NCBI RefSeq assembly: GCF_026914265.1
Contig: NC_069132.1
Coordinates: 37,999,152 to 38,063,151, forward strand
Direction: 5' to 3'
Source of the DNA: Mya arenaria
Taxonomy: Eukaryota > Mollusca > Bivalvia > Myida > Myidae
Length of the DNA: 64,000 nucleotides
The notes below the pieces were generated by a model. The model made no database searches. It worked only from the letters and a program-made list of their open reading frames with translations, and was not told the origin of the DNA. Made by a program: the position numbers and the translations under genes. Shown here one piece after another: positions 1 to 18,572 of the stretch (its first letter is position 1; every line of letters begins with the position of its first letter).

Positions 1-936
1 TATACAACCCCGCTCGCGCATTCACATACACACATCCACGTCGTGGCATACACCCCGCTCGCCCATACACATGCATACACCAACAACTAACATACACTCC
101 CGCTCGCGCTTTCACATACCCACATCCACATCTTGGTATACATCCCGCTCGCGTATTTGCATACATACATCAACAATGTGGTATACTCCCGACTCGTAGA
201 TACACATACACTTACTCACAATGTGGCATACTCCCGACCCGTAGACACACATACTCCCCAGCTCGCCCATACACATTCATACACCCACGACGTGGAATAC
301 GCCCCCTCTATGTTACACTTACATTCACCCACAACGTGGCATACTCCCCGCTCGCCCATACACTTGCATACACCCACAACGTGGCATACCCCCCACTCGT
401 AGATACACATACATTCACCCACAACGTGGCACTCTCCACAGCTCGCCAATACACATGCACTTACTCACAAGATGGCATAATCCCCGCTCGTCCATACACA
501 TGCATACACTAACAACGTGGCATTCTGCCCAGCTCGCCCATACACATTCGTACACCCACAACATGGCATACTCCCCGCTCGCCCATACACATGCATACAT
601 CAACAACGTGGCATACACCTCGCTCGCCCATACACATACATTCACACACAACGTGGCATTCTCCCCAGCTCGTCTATGCACATGCATTCACCTTCAACTT
701 GGCGTACTCCCAACTTGTAGATAACACATACAATCACCTACAACGTGGCATACTCCCCACTCGTAGACACACATGTATTCACCTACAACGTGGCATACCG
801 CTCGTAGTTACATATGCATACAGCCACAAAGTGGCATACTCCCCGCTCGCCCATACACATGCATTCACCAACAACGTGGCATACACCTCGGTCGCCCATA
901 CACATACATACACCCACAACGTGGCATACACTCAGT
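1..936. repeat. 45-bp minisatellite array, about 20 copies
   Basis: About twenty head-to-tail, imperfect copies of a 45-bp unit fill the left edge of the window. The unit contains 'acaacgtggcatactcccc' followed by 'gctcgcccatacacat'. The period is a multiple of three, so both strands show repetitive open frames (His/Thr/Tyr-rich one way, Cys/Glu/Val-rich the other). These have no exon structure and are not counted as genes. The array stops where the duplicated 3' flank of unit A begins, at 'atccatctaacatgacgc', and it continues off the left edge. Confidence 0.93.
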
Positions 937-2365
937 CATATCCATCTAACATGACGCAACCGAGAGCCTTGCATCACCTGGCGATTCACTTGTCAAGGAT
1001 TCAGGATGGTCACAGGAATCCGTTGGGTTTTCGTATATCGACGAAATATAATCCCTATTGGTCAATTAATTAGCTTAATGACAACCAGCGTCGTATTAAC
1101 TTATTTTGTCGTGTATGAGTGTAGATGTTTATTTTTTTCAAAACAGATGAGATTTTTTACAACGCTTGTATCCATATGCGTCAGAACAATGTGTTGTTTT
1201 CAACCACAGACCAAAAACTGCTTTAACCCTTTAATCTCATTTGACTTGTAACGAAGTTGTTGAATTAGATTGATATTGTTTCCATAATAATATCCGAAGC
1301 CTGTTTATTATATATATTTATATTCATTGACTTTGAATTCACATCTTTGTATGAATTATGTTACATGAACTGTTGGATGTTGATTGCCTGCATATATTCC
1401 TGGCTTATTTGTGAAGATTTATTGACGCAAATGTAATAGCTAATGAGCCTTGAATTGGCTGTTTCAACTGACTTCAGAGTTTTTCAATGGTTTAACATTT
1501 TCATGTTTAGACTTATCCAAACGTGTATACTATTGATTGATTTAGTCGGGAAAATAACCTCCGCGACCTTTTGTTAGTTGCATGATGCTCTACTGTCTTA
1601 AAATAAAACTTATCGTTTCCTTATCTTATTAACATTGTATACTCTCGGCAAACGTTAGCATGTTTTGAAACATGTTTACGTTATGGAATATCAATTACAA
1701 AATAGTATAGGTACATGATGCAATGACACTTATTCAATATGGAAATTGACCATGCCTCCTTAAGTGTACCATTGGAAGACGTAGAGATCTTTACATAATT
1801 AAAACATAGTAAAATTTTAATTCGACTGTAATGTTCGAAAAGAAAAGTAAAGAATTTATTTTATTGTATAATACCCTACCATACTCACTTAAATAAAACA
1901 TTAAAGATGACACATATTATATGAAATGAGATATTAACGCTGCACTCGCACAGATTGAACGTTTTGACAATTTTGTTTGTTTGGTTTGTGTCTATAGTTC
2001 ATTATCGTTCGGGCACTTGTTTTGTATCCTAAACTGGGTTTATTTTCTAATGTTCAGATACTGGGCTTATCCCTGTAATTTTCATTGTATTTTTAACTGA
2101 CGATTAAGACTTATTGGCATGTGTTTTAATCAGTTTTCTGTTAGTTTTTTTAATCATAGATTGCCATTAAGAAAACGCAGATAAGTGTTCATAGTCTTAT
2201 GGAATCGTTTGATTCATACTTAATCCATTGTCGACCGTTGTGTTATTGTTTAGAATGTACGTAAAGTAAATGCACATGTTCGCACTTTGTTTTTTTCACT
2301 TCGAAATACTATCAGAAAGAAGACGAATTAAGGGGTAAAACAGTAACATAAACAAATAGTGTATT
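937..2365. other. 3' flank of duplication unit A (no gene seen)
   Basis: This non-coding block lies downstream (3') of gene A. Recognisable versions precede every other copy of the gene, at about 19205-21743 (B), 36180-37369 (C), 44817-45971 (D), 55930-57370 (E) and 63040-63995 (F). Landmarks include 'taacatgacgcaac', 'cgacgaaatataatccc' and 'gaaaacgcagataagtg'. A minus-strand AATAAA (tttatt at about 2039-2044), with a counterpart at about 21441 in unit B, could serve as a polyadenylation signal. No credible coding frame is present. Confidence 0.6.
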
Positions 2366-2410
2366 CTAATTGTCGACGCCTCTTCAATAAGACGTAGGCC
2401 ACTGCATTCC

Positions 2411-8573
<6,163 letters not shown>

Positions 8574-8635
8574 CTTCTTAAAGAATCATAAATTTGGTAA
8601 AAATCACTGTAACACGGGAACAATGTTGACTCTAT

Positions 8636-8646
8636 TTATCTTATCT
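8636..8646 (-). promoter_or_regulatory. Paired GATA motif upstream of gene A
   Basis: On the coding strand this reads AGATAAGATAA, two overlapping WGATAA sites starting about 62 bp upstream of the ATG. The same pair lies at a similar distance in genes D and E, and one site remains in B, although the surrounding sequence has diverged. That supports a functional site for a GATA-type factor, but no binding data can be seen here. Confidence 0.45.
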
Positions 8647-9057
8647 AAAGCTCTAAAATTTTGATACGGTGATAAATGCGAGGGTCGAGTCGTTTTTACA
8701 TATAAATGTAAGAAAACAATCGGTTCTGATACTAGGATCCAACATTTATTCGTGCTCCAAAATTTATTAAGATAACGTTTACTTCCTTTTAGGTTTTTAT
8801 ATTAAACTGATGTCAAAAAGGAATTTTTGGTAACATTCACTGATAATGATTTGTTTGCTTTTCTATCTCTGCCACTGATCAATATTAAGAATACAATCTT
8901 CATTTATAGGCAATAAAATGGAAGATGTCAATGGGCAATATCAAGAAGTTTAATTTACATGGGTGTCAGTCTACTGCTTTTCATCCGATACTCACTCCCC
9001 GTTGCAAATTTTGAGTTAACAATGTGCCAACCAGTGAAGTTATTGTTTTAAGTCAGT

Positions 9058-9141
9058 TAGATGACCTGAAGTCAATATTAAGAAAGGCTCGTTCGCTACG
9101 CTCACCCCGCCTATTCTAAAATGTTTTCTTCATGTCATCTA
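9058..9141. repeat. Short foldback element upstream of gene A
   Basis: The arms 'gatgacctgaagt' and the complement of 'ttcatgtcatc' flank a centre reading 'ggctcgttcgctacgctca'. Copies sit at the corresponding upstream positions in units B (26612-26699) and D (51684-51771), where the arms are better matched. It was therefore inserted before the units duplicated. It resembles a small MITE, but the family is not identified. Confidence 0.6.
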
Positions 9142-10433
9142 AATTTTGCATAAACCATCTCAATCTGAGATATTAATACTTAATTACTTTTGATATTAGA
9201 ATATATTCTTCAAATGATATCTCTCAGTTTAAATAATAAGAATGTCAAAAATTATTATACTGCAACGTGAAAATAATATGGTGCTCTTGAACTTAAACAT
9301 ACAAAATGAACACAAATGACTAAAAACGAGTTATGTGAAAAGGAATATAAAGTTCGTTCAATTTTAGTGTAGAGTGAGTTATTTTATCTTCGGTCCTTCT
9401 GATCCTTTGAATATGTACAGATGGTTTTCAAGTGTCAATGCAAACATCTCGAATTAATCATGCGATTTGGATTTTTATCGAAAACAGTTGAGATTTTATT
9501 TAACATGTTTGAACATTTACTATTTGTTATCTGTTATCATTTGACATTAGTGTAGTAATCTGTTATTTTGATAGATCTGATAAGAATGTGTGCCTGTTTG
9601 CCATATAACAGACCAAGCTGAAATAATACTTAAACGTTAAAGTACCATATGAAACACGTATTTCAATATCTGAACTTAATTTATATCAAGGAATATAATA
9701 AGCAAATTAGAACAACAGCCCTGTGTTTGCGTTTTACTTTTTATATTTGGTCCCCTGCTTGCAGTGTATGCGTTTCGACGCAACAGGGAAACAAAGTCAC
9801 AATGCCAAAACTTCAGCAATCATAATAGGTTCATCAGGTACAATTGAAGGTAAAATGTATTTGCATTTAAAAAAACTAATATTTGCTTTATTAAAAATCG
9901 TTTAACAACATAATGATAATTAAACACATTTATTTTTTGTATTTTATTTTTTAATTTGACAGTTTCATTAGATCATCAAGTTCGTTAGAATTAAGATGCC
10001 TGTAATAGTATTTTGAAATATGATTGAATGTTAACCCTTAAGTAATTCGTCACCAATACAATTTACGTTACAAAGATAACATAATTGTTGACCCATTATA
10101 TGAGCTTTCCTGTGTTTCTGCGTCATTACCATGATCTCAAGTGAGCGTATGTATAACCTATTGTCTATAGAAAAAAATACAAAAATACGAATACATGATT
10201 TAACCAAGATCAACTAACGTTTTGATCTAAAAACCTGCGAAAGATATGCATATAAAATGAAAAAGACTCAGATAATGAAATCTACCACAAGAAAACGTAA
10301 TGTTTTCTGCGCTAGTAAACTATTTGAATATTGGAGAGCAAATGTTCAGTTTCTGGACCTTCTTAAATAACCTCTCCCAGGGAGTCCCGGGGGTTGTTGT
10401 CTTTATTCTGAGTTCAATGTTACACATGTCCGC
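9142..10433. other. Intergenic duplicated 5' flank of unit A
   Basis: This AT-rich non-coding sequence corresponds to about 26700-27800 in unit B and 51770-52670 in unit D. The block around 'cttgcagtgtatgcgttt' (about 9760, and 27350 in B) is one of the best-kept parts. Short open frames here are not kept between units, so none is called. Confidence 0.55.
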
Positions 10434-10734
10434 ATTTATTCATGAACCTGTGGTATATATTCATGAACCTGTGGTATATATTCGTGAACCTGTGGTATAT
10501 ATTCATGAACCTGTGGTATATATATTCGTGAACCTGTGGTATATATTCGTGAACCTGTGGTATATATTCATGAACCTGTTGTATATATTCGTGAACCTGT
10601 GGTATATATTCGTGAACCTGTGGTTTATATTCATGAACATGTGGTATATATTCATGAACCTGTGGTATATATTCGTGAACCTGTGGTATATATTCGTGAA
10701 CCTGTGGTATATATTCATGAACCTGTGGTATGCA
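10434..10734. repeat. 21-bp minisatellite, about 14 copies
   Basis: A 21-bp unit, 'attcatgaacctgtggtata' plus one base, is repeated about fourteen times with A/G variation (attcAtg or attcGtg). One spot has an extra 'ta' that shifts the phase. The period is seven codons, so both strands stay open with repeating 'HEPVVYI'-like or 'QVHEYIP'-like peptides. There is no start context, splice site or counterpart in the other units, so it is taken as an expanded non-coding repeat. Confidence 0.92.
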
Positions 10735-11639
10735 TAGTAGATTTACACTATAGTTCAACACAAACCGGACCGGTGTCTCTCGACCATTACGATTTAGTTC
10801 GCAAACTTTATTTATCCCATTTGCATATAGAGGTATATATATATATGTTCAATCTTGTGAAGAAAAACCTTCCCGTTTCCTCTCGGTTGTATTTCACGAG
10901 ACTCTCGTCGTTTGGAGAGTGGTCATGCGTCTCCAGGGAATAACAATGTCAACAGAATGGCCGCACAAGCCTGCTGTGCGACAAACTCATACATTTATCT
11001 GAAATATTATCGGGCCTTAATACATTTGTATCTCAATGCATTTATAAAGCAGTGATAAGAAAAGTTGTTATAGCTTTGGTTTGTTTATTTTCATACACTT
11101 TAATGCATTAACGATTGCTATGATTTATAATTGAGTTATATAGCTCGTCTTCATATTAAGGAATGAAATCGCGTACAGATGTTTACCAATGTATATGTGT
11201 CGATACCTTGAGAAAGCAAGTGCTCCCTCCAAATTATTTTGCTGATTGTTTATACAATTTAATTGGTTTGTGTGAAACAGGAAGGGGGATAATCATATAG
11301 CATATAATATTTACCTTTCTCTGTAGTCTTCCTTGTTTAGATGTACTCTTTGTTTTGCAAAACGTATTGTGGTTTGAGTGCAACAGGAAGTAAGATTATT
11401 ATATCGCCTATGGGGTTTACCTTGCTCTGTGATTTAAACTCAATGGCTCGAGTATAGAAGTACATAGCGCTCTTAGCTTATAAAATCCCACTACGCCTGA
11501 TAACAAAACTTAAATTAAATACTAAATTTTATGTAACCTGACACATACATCATAAACATCATATAAACGACCATACATTCACGCCGATATTTTACAAAAG
11601 TTAAAGTAGCATATTTACAAGACTGTGAAATTGATGCAG

Positions 11640-12090
11640 TTGATTGACCGATTTAAAGTCGAAACGTGGTTTCATGCTCAGATCGGATGTCTATTAAGAC
11701 CCACTCTGGACGGAAGATGGCGACACTCACTAACTGGAAGAACGTGGAATAATACTCTGACTGGAAGATAATGTTTTGTTCTGAGGGGAAAATTGTAACA
11801 TACTCAGACCGGAATTCGATGGATACAGGTTCTAACCGGAAGTCAATGGGGACATACTCTACCAGGAAGTCGATAGGGTCATACTCTGATAAGAAGGAAA
11901 TGGCGGCATACTTTTGCTTGAACAAGAAGCAGACCCCTAAGAAGACCCCAAAATACCACCAGCAGTCATAACTTGGTGAACTGTACAAGAGTTTTACCAA
12001 GCGTTGCTTGAAAAGAGATTGGGATCATTCTTGTTTTTACTGAGCGAATTGAAAGAGTTATGATCAAAGCTGCTGCTATTTCCATTGACG
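11640..12090 (-). pseudogene. Decayed Ser-rich repeat reading frame, copy 1
   Basis: On the minus strand the frame starting near 12080 reads a Ser/Asn-rich stretch (SSSFDHNSFNSLS), then a Gly/Ser linker, then degenerate repeats of about nine to ten codons of the type 'SMSPSTSGQ'. Several in-frame stops interrupt it. Copies at 28.3, 53.2-53.6 and 55.6-55.9 kb share the pattern. The translation is more protein-like than the alternative frames, so it is read as a dead Ser/Gln-rich (perhaps secreted or structural) gene or exon. Its function is unknown. The open frames on both strands over this region come from the 27-30 bp periodicity. Confidence 0.5.
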
Positions 12091-14757
12091 ATCACCCACT
12101 ACTTCCACCAGAAGCCATTTCCTATTGCGTTTTACTGATGATGGAAACATACAGTTCGAATCACGTTTCATGAACACTTGATTTTCTGCATTGCTCCTTC
12201 TTATGTCTCTCATACTTAATCGAGCGAAGGTCACAGCTTATGAGCCATTAATTGGATTTCTTATTCTGACTTGCGTCCTTTGTGTCACAATATCTGAGCT
12301 TTTAATTCTGACACCAGTCAACACAGAAAGAGACGGATGCATATTGCAGGAACTTAAGAAATTTAAATTGTTGTAGTGATGTTTAGTACATTTTTTAACA
12401 GCAAGGGTGTATTCGTTTTGGTTAAATATGTTCGAATGCTATTTGTCACCTATACAGCAAATACCGTCATGAATGATCTTCAATACAATATTTGCAATTT
12501 TAAAGGTGCGCGAAGCGTGACCCTGAAACACAGATCATATAGTTTTTTTTATTATATTGGAACATTGTTAGGGTAGTTAAAGTTGCTCTGTTCGTTACAA
12601 GAAAAAAGGATCACCAATTTTTAATTATATTGAGGTAAACAATTGTTATAGAAAGTTTTGTTTCAGAATCATCGCACAACTTGACGGTGTGGTACTGAGA
12701 CTGTTGTTATGTTTCACTGCAGCTGTTGTTCACGTTATTTCAGAATAACGGTTGTATATACTCTTCATATAAAGAGTAGTTTATGCATCTTCTTGTTTTA
12801 AGGGATGTTTCAATGTCCTCATTTGAAAAGAAAGTAACGGTAAAGCCGGTACTTTGAGGGGCGGTGTAAATAGCTGTTGTCAATGAACAGTTTCAATCAT
12901 AGCGAAACTGCTATTTTTATACTTTTTCAGAGTGTCAGACATAACAATCGTGTTCAATATACATGAAACATGCGATTTAGATAATATTGATATCGATGTG
13001 TATCAAAGTATACATCATGATCGCTTCTCTAAAATTACAAGAAAATATAATGTATATTGCTTTTGATTAATATTAAAAAGTGAATTGGAGCAAGAGGGCG
13101 CAACATAATGACGTCATTTGATTTTGTTTTTTCATAAGTGGTAAAATGGATTACTTCAGCTGTAAGATAAAACAGTTGTTGTCATTATTTAGGTAAATCA
13201 ATGGGGTTTTTTTTCGACATACGACACGTCGTGTTATGACTGGCAAGTCTGCATCAAACAAATCGATATATAAATATTACATCATCTGTACGATAACGCT
13301 TCTAAGGTCGATGTATTTTTTTAAACTTACGACTACTTAGCAATCAGAACTTCAAAGAATCCATTTTCTACGAAAGGTTTATAACTTCGCTGCTAGCATA
13401 CCACGGAAAGAATGTGTTTTTATTTGGATTTAACATACCTTCGGTCGATTCGTTATTGAGTGTGGTTATCTTTGCAGTGTGGTATTGCAGGATGTATACG
13501 GTATCTGTAGGTCGAAATAAGTTGTGTGTTATCACTTGTTTTAAGGAATGGGTACAATTCCAAATTCGGTTTAAAGCACCGAAACAAAGAATTTATAAAA
13601 GGTAAACATGTCCTTTAAGGGATCAACCTCAATCGCAATACGGGTTTCCGATCAAACTTGACCAAACTGCTATAAGCAGGATTTAGTTTCAAAAGCATTT
13701 GCATTCGAACGTATATGTGCTATAAGAGTATTTTCAATTTGGAAAATGCTTGACACTATAAAAAATACTGTCTTGTCACTATGTGATGATAGCTTTTATG
13801 TATTTCAACTGCTGGACTTGTCCTTGTATGTTTGGATTGTATTATGTATTGATGCATATTTTCATTGAAAAGGGTACACATTTCTTGCAAATATTGATTA
13901 CGGTTTAATATTGTAACCCGCTAAAATTAGACTCCATCCCGTTGTATTTATAATGTTTTGTTTGTTCATACATTTTGTACATTTCTCAGCTTACGTTTAG
14001 TTATAAAGTATAAATAATGCAAGTATTTCTTAAATTCTTAAATCACCAGTTCACTTGTCTGTCGATAAAAGAAAAATAGAAATAATGTCTTCAATTTAAA
14101 TTAGTATCTTCATAGTTTTTAATAAGGAGGAGTACTTACAACTGAAAGAGATGTAAATTTTCTCTGATATATGTTCCATCGTCAACATGTATTACTTCCT
14201 GGTGACCGTACAACAATCGATGAATGCATATAACAAAACAAATTGATTTGTTTCTGAGAATCTTTTAATGATTACATTAAGATTAAGTAATAGTCTCCAT
14301 CTGGAAACAATTTGCCCCTGGAACGTATTAGCAAATAATGCACATGGACGACATTAAAAATTGCTTTTCTATTAACAAATCATCGGAAATTTATATTTAA
14401 ATATTATTTATAGAATAGCTGAATAATCCCTTAGCTATCTGATTCTTCGAAAAAACGGTAACATTGTTCACATATTGCCAGTATTGTCATAGATTGTGAC
14501 GGTGACTTTCGCAAACAAACATATTTGTTAATAATAAAATATACAAATGCATGGTACACAAATGTTTTTGCACACATAAATACATGAATATCAAATATTT
14601 TAAGAGTTCAAAGATAGGCGAAACACATTTCAAATGAACGAAAACAAACGTTCATATACAATCGTTGTTCCATGCTATTCGTTGATCCATGCTACTCGTT
14701 GATCCATGCTATTCTATGCAGCACCCCTGTAGTGGAATAATATTTTTTTAATAACTT
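12091..14757. other. Intergenic region between the Ser-rich relic and cGLR-1
   Basis: No gene is supported here. The stretch at about 12390-12560 matches 40560-40690 upstream of gene C. The stretch at about 13960-14760 matches 29740-30420, the sequence just 3' of cGLR-2, so the cGLR genes were duplicated with their flanks. One perfect TGACGTCA occurs near 13110. The short open frames (13414-13605 and others) show no domain. Confidence 0.5.
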
Positions 14758-16125
14758 TTACGTGTTAGGTTTAAACATTCCAGAGTCCATTATACTGTCT
14801 TCAAACGTATACGGATGTACCAGATCTTTTGTTGATTCATCCTCGACGAGACTTTTACACCGTTCATAGTTAACGTTGAAGGATGAATGAGAGGTGTTTT
14901 TGCCGATCTCAATCAAAGTTGTCATTATGTCCAACATGTATTGTCGAATCCTATTGACCTCGACTGGCTGATAAAGTCGGTGCTGAATCAGATTTGTATC
15001 CATGAAAATATTACAAAACCCCAGCCTACCTCCTACATTTTTATCCAGTATTGGAAGGCCTCTTACTAAGACTTTTAAGACATCAAAGAGACATTCATAT
15101 TCATTGTCTGTGGAGTCACAATTGTCGCTATGCACAAGGACACACGTCTTCAGGATGAACGAGGATATCATTGTGTGGTCATGAAAGAAGTATTTCAGAA
15201 GTTTTATACAGTTTTTATGAATTCCTGAGAGCTCTTTGATAAGTTCTACTTCTGTGTTTGTGAAGGCAAATTGATAGTGTAACAAACTGTTAAAGCATTT
15301 TCTTGCTGGCATCAGTAAAAAACTGTTCACTTCCAAGATTTTTTTTTTATTTCCTTTTGACAACACATGCACATCGTTTTCAGAATATATCTTTCTAACG
15401 TTTTCCACAAATATTGCTGGAGCAATATCTACATCCACAATTAAAGGTCTTGAGTGCTCACTTTTCGGTTCCCACATAAGACCAACACTGTAAACAGGAC
15501 CGTGAAAAGCAGGTAATCCGTGGTACATCATTATTCCAGAAGATTTTTCAATATGTACAGCTTTGCATGCTTCAAACGAATTTGCAAATATTTCCCTTTC
15601 ATAGTGTTTATAGTCCCAAAAGGATCCATTAACTTTGGACAGATAGTCGCAAATATCACGGTTTGCTTTGTACCCTTCTTTCTCTGGAAACTTTATGAAG
15701 GCGTGTTCTTGTTTAACAATTGGGAACTTTTCTGATGCCTGTTCATGCTCATTATTTCGTCGAAATCCATTAACATGGGTTATTCTTTCCACATCCACAT
15801 TTCCTGACCATTCTTTCAAAGCCACGATGAAATCAAACTCGCTAGGTTCAACAATGCGCGTGCCTTCAGCCATACTCCCTACTGGAAAGATCTTGCCTAC
15901 CTTGAAAGCCGGGTTCAACTTTCCTAATGTTGAACAAAACAATTCCAGGCATTCTTGTGTAGACTGTTTAATGTCTTCAACTTCGGCTTGGCACCTTCTA
16001 AATTCTAATTTTTCGTTACGTAGATTATTCAAAAACGCAACTGATCTAGCCATTTCCTCCTTTGTCATATTTAAGAACATTTCTTCATAGCTTGTTAAAT
16101 TGTAGGCACTTGAAAATCCTGCCAT
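14758..16125 (-). CDS. cGLR-1: Mab-21-domain cGAS-like receptor, intronless, intact
   Basis: This is a 455-residue nucleotidyltransferase of the cGAS/Mab-21 (cGLR) family. Such enzymes sense foreign nucleic acid or other ligands in the cytosol and make cyclic di- or oligonucleotide second messengers that act through STING. The NTase core is visible: the GS motif in FPVGSMAEGTRI (G83, S84), the metal-binding pair in SEFDFIVAL (E96, D98) and the third acid in VDVDIAPA (about D233). The C-terminal helical Mab-21 half follows to about residue 435. No vertebrate cGAS-type H-x5-CC-x6-C zinc thumb is seen. The start is fixed by MAG...YNLTSYEE, shared with cGLR-2, and the upstream sequence is also shared. 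The gene is on the same strand as gene A, 6.2 kb upstream of it. With all three acids kept it is probably catalytically able; ligand and product are unknown. Confidence 0.9.
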   Translation of the reverse strand: MAGFSSAYNLTSYEEMFLNMTKEEMARSVAFLNNLRNEKLEFRRCQAEVEDIKQSTQECLELFCSTLGKLNPAFKVGKIFPVGSMAEGTRIVEPSEFDFIVALKEWSGNVDVERITHVNGFRRNNEHEQASEKFPIVKQEHAFIKFPEKEGYKANRDICDYLSKVNGSFWDYKHYEREIFANSFEACKAVHIEKSSGIMMYHGLPAFHGPVYSVGLMWEPKSEHSRPLIVDVDIAPAIFVENVRKIYSENDVHVLSKGNKKKILEVNSFLLMPARKCFNSLLHYQFAFTNTEVELIKELSGIHKNCIKLLKYFFHDHTMISSFILKTCVLVHSDNCDSTDNEYECLFDVLKVLVRGLPILDKNVGGRLGFCNIFMDTNLIQHRLYQPVEVNRIRQYMLDIMTTLIEIGKNTSHSSFNVNYERCKSLVEDESTKDLVHPYTFEDSIMDSGMFKPNT

Positions 16126-17962
16126 TTCAACGGATGTTATTTAACATTTAAGGATATACGCTTGATGAAGTATGGAATGCAAATAAAGCACAGGCATAAC
16201 ACATCAAACCGTTTCTCAAATGCACAGGCGCGAACGAATATAACAGTTTTCTATGCCTTAAAGGTGATTAACGTTATGAAATTAGAGTAAGGTTTATCCC
16301 TTATGAATGAGGATGTAAACGATATAGGCTGGTCTTGCAGCTATATCAACGAAATTACTCGCGTTTCGCAAACATACGGGTTCTTGCGGTTTTTATTTTC
16401 ACTGTATTGAATAATTCACACTGGTACTATGGGTTTCGCGGTATAAGTATTTAAACGATTTTCTCTTGTTTTCTTAAGTATAATTATTATATTAAAACAA
16501 TTCCAATAATGACACTCTTATTTGGTGGTTTAATTTAGTTTTTTTTTAGATATGTCCAAGTTGAAGAAAATCGTTTAATATTGCCCCCGCTTATCCTAAC
16601 CCTAAATTATTTTCCTGGTTTTCGATGCCAAATATAGGTTTCCAACACATGCTCGCATTAATTATCTTTGTATAATTATGTTTATTGACAGCTCCACCTC
16701 GGATTGGTTGTGATTACTATTTTGTTGTCAGATATGCCCCTGGAGCATCATGTATCAGCCAAGCTACTGTGATGCGTTTGTGGTATGTCTGTTTGATGTA
16801 TCAGCGTGTGTTTGTGGTGTTTATATGCTTGTGACTCGTATTCATTGTTGTTTGGACCCTGACAATGTTCGCATACAAACAGGGTTCATACTTAAAAGTT
16901 GGACTATTCGGTTTATCCATCTAGTTTTCATTGTACAGTTAATCGCTGCAGCGACCCGCTATATTTAATATGTGATGAGTAAAAGGTTTATGGAAACTTA
17001 AGAACTTGGTTGAAAATATGCGTCTCTTTTTCCTTAAAAAATCAAGTACTTTTGAGCTGAAAATGTAGACACAGTCAATTTTTCCCTTGAATACATGAGT
17101 TGTCGTTCTTACCATAATGATTGTCTCGTCATTAAATAAACGGTGATACTTTTGACATTAATAATGTAGACACAGTCTATTTTTATTACAGAGTTGTCTT
17201 TCGTACGTTTGTTTTCGGGACGTTTCTGGGCACGTACTAAAGTGCTGACGAGTTAGCTGACGATATAGAAATAGAGTAAAGTTGCTTTTTGCATATATAT
17301 ATATTGCTAAACAATTGCTGACCATGTAGACAAAGAAGGAAAAAAAAGTTTTTAAATTAAAGTTTTTTAAGACTTATTTTGTTTAATTTATTTTATATAC
17401 TCCTTAAAGTGTACGTAAAGACGGATGTTTGTGTTTTTTATTTATTTTTATTTTTTATTGTTTTTGCTGGTTTGGTGAAAAGATGAGAAGGTATCACGGA
17501 TTAAATTACTTTTTTAGGTGTTTCACTTACAATTGTTTGAACCAATTATTTTAATTGTAAATGCATCTTTAAATGTTAGCCTCACAATTTGTGGAAAACT
17601 ATCTGCACTACATCAAAGAACGATCAAAAGAATGTTGTTTGCCAATCCATTATTGATAATTTTAAATGAAATAGATTTCTCTCTAATCTGTTGTATGTTC
17701 GAAGTTGTTTTGTGGAAAACAAGGCAAACTGTTGCTACTGAAATGTGCATATGATGTAAAAAAATAAAGCATGAATCATTAATGGTGAAATAAGTGTAAT
17801 ATTTTCATTTTTATTATTTGTTCATTAACTTGTATAGTCCATTAAGCCTCAAAGGCGTGTTGTCACATTTCGCACAAAGCCCCTCGGGGTGTTGAATTGC
17901 TATATGGTCATTACATTTCATGGTCCAGTGCATATAGATGACCAATTACTGCCTCATTCAGA
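16126..17962. other. Intergenic region upstream of cGLR-1
   Basis: The first 60 bases resemble the region upstream of cGLR-2 ('gttatttaacatt', 'aaggatatacgc') and probably hold the 5' leader. Beyond that the sequence is AT-rich with no supported gene. The 72- and 78-codon plus-strand frames at 16750-16968 and 17518-17754 show no motif and are not called. Confidence 0.5.
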
Positions 17963-18107
17963 ATTTAATGACCAATTTCTTTGCTGATCAATGTATGCTT
18001 TAGGAAAACTTGATACTGCCGTATTGATAAGTTACTGACCAATTCTTCAGCTGACCAATGTAACATATATGAAAACTTGACTCTGATGCATTTTAAAGTT
18101 AGTGTCA
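17963..18107. repeat. About 73-bp tandem duplication
   Basis: Two adjacent copies start at 'aatgaccaatttctttgctg' (17963) and 'actgaccaattcttcagctg' (18036). Both continue with 'atcaatgta' or 'accaatgta', then 'gaaaacttgat' or 'gaaaacttgac'. A third partial start, 'gaccaattactgc', lies near 17939. It is intergenic and no function is evident. Confidence 0.65.
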
Positions 18108-18536
18108 ATTTACATGGTGATTTTACTAATATGTTATTGAAACTCATTTTCAATATAAGTAGCTTAATGTCCCGAGAATTGTTACTGAATATAAAAAGAG
18201 TACCAAAATAAAAAAAGTACTGTTACAGCTGTGCTTGTGCAAAAACTGTAACTTTGGTTTTCCTTATTTATGTCTTTTCCCGAGTAAGCAAGAAACATAT
18301 TGATTTAGTGCTGTCCGTCTGTCACAAAACTTTGTCCCCTGTAAAACTTTTAGTTGTACTGACACTTGGAAGAAGTGTTTAATATGAACTGTAATTGTGC
18401 ATAGACTATTGTTTTACCAAAATAGGTCTCTTGTAATTCCTTCATAGCCTTGACTCGACATCAGACATCACCAACTTCAAAATATTTACATGGTAGATTT
18501 GTTTGTGGGCCCGCTGTGATACTAACCCTAACCCCT

Positions 18537-18572
18537 ACTTCCTGAGAGCTCTTTGAGTACCCCTGTGTCTGT
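18537..18572 (-). pseudogene. Relic of a cGLR coding sequence (about 35 bp)
   Basis: The bases 'ttcctgagagctctttga' match the cGLR-1 segment at about 15222-15240 (residues around the ELSGIHK region), and 'cctgtgtctgt' matches the same place in the decayed copy at 42.2 kb. The match is short and isolated, so it may be the remnant of a cGLR copy otherwise lost, or a gene-conversion scar. Confidence 0.4.

Noticed and set aside
133-1073. Several overlapping open frames of 67-160 codons on both strands at the left edge
   Set aside because: They are by-products of the 45-bp repeat (15 codons) and change frame at will; no domain, start context or splice sites.
11771-11971. Plus-strand Lys/Ser-rich 66-codon frame
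   Set aside because: It is the reverse reading of the Ser-rich relic; the minus-strand frame has the protein-like repeat and is shared by the other copies.
15668-16090. 140-codon plus-strand frame, and the similar one at 31296-31697
   Set aside because: They are antisense shadows of the conserved N-terminal part of the two cGLR genes and exist only because that coding sequence is conserved.
18522-18537. Telomere-like 'ctaaccctaacccc' (and 'cctaaccctaa' at 16588)
   Set aside because: Only about two units at each place; expected by chance or from an old scar, too short to call an interstitial telomere.
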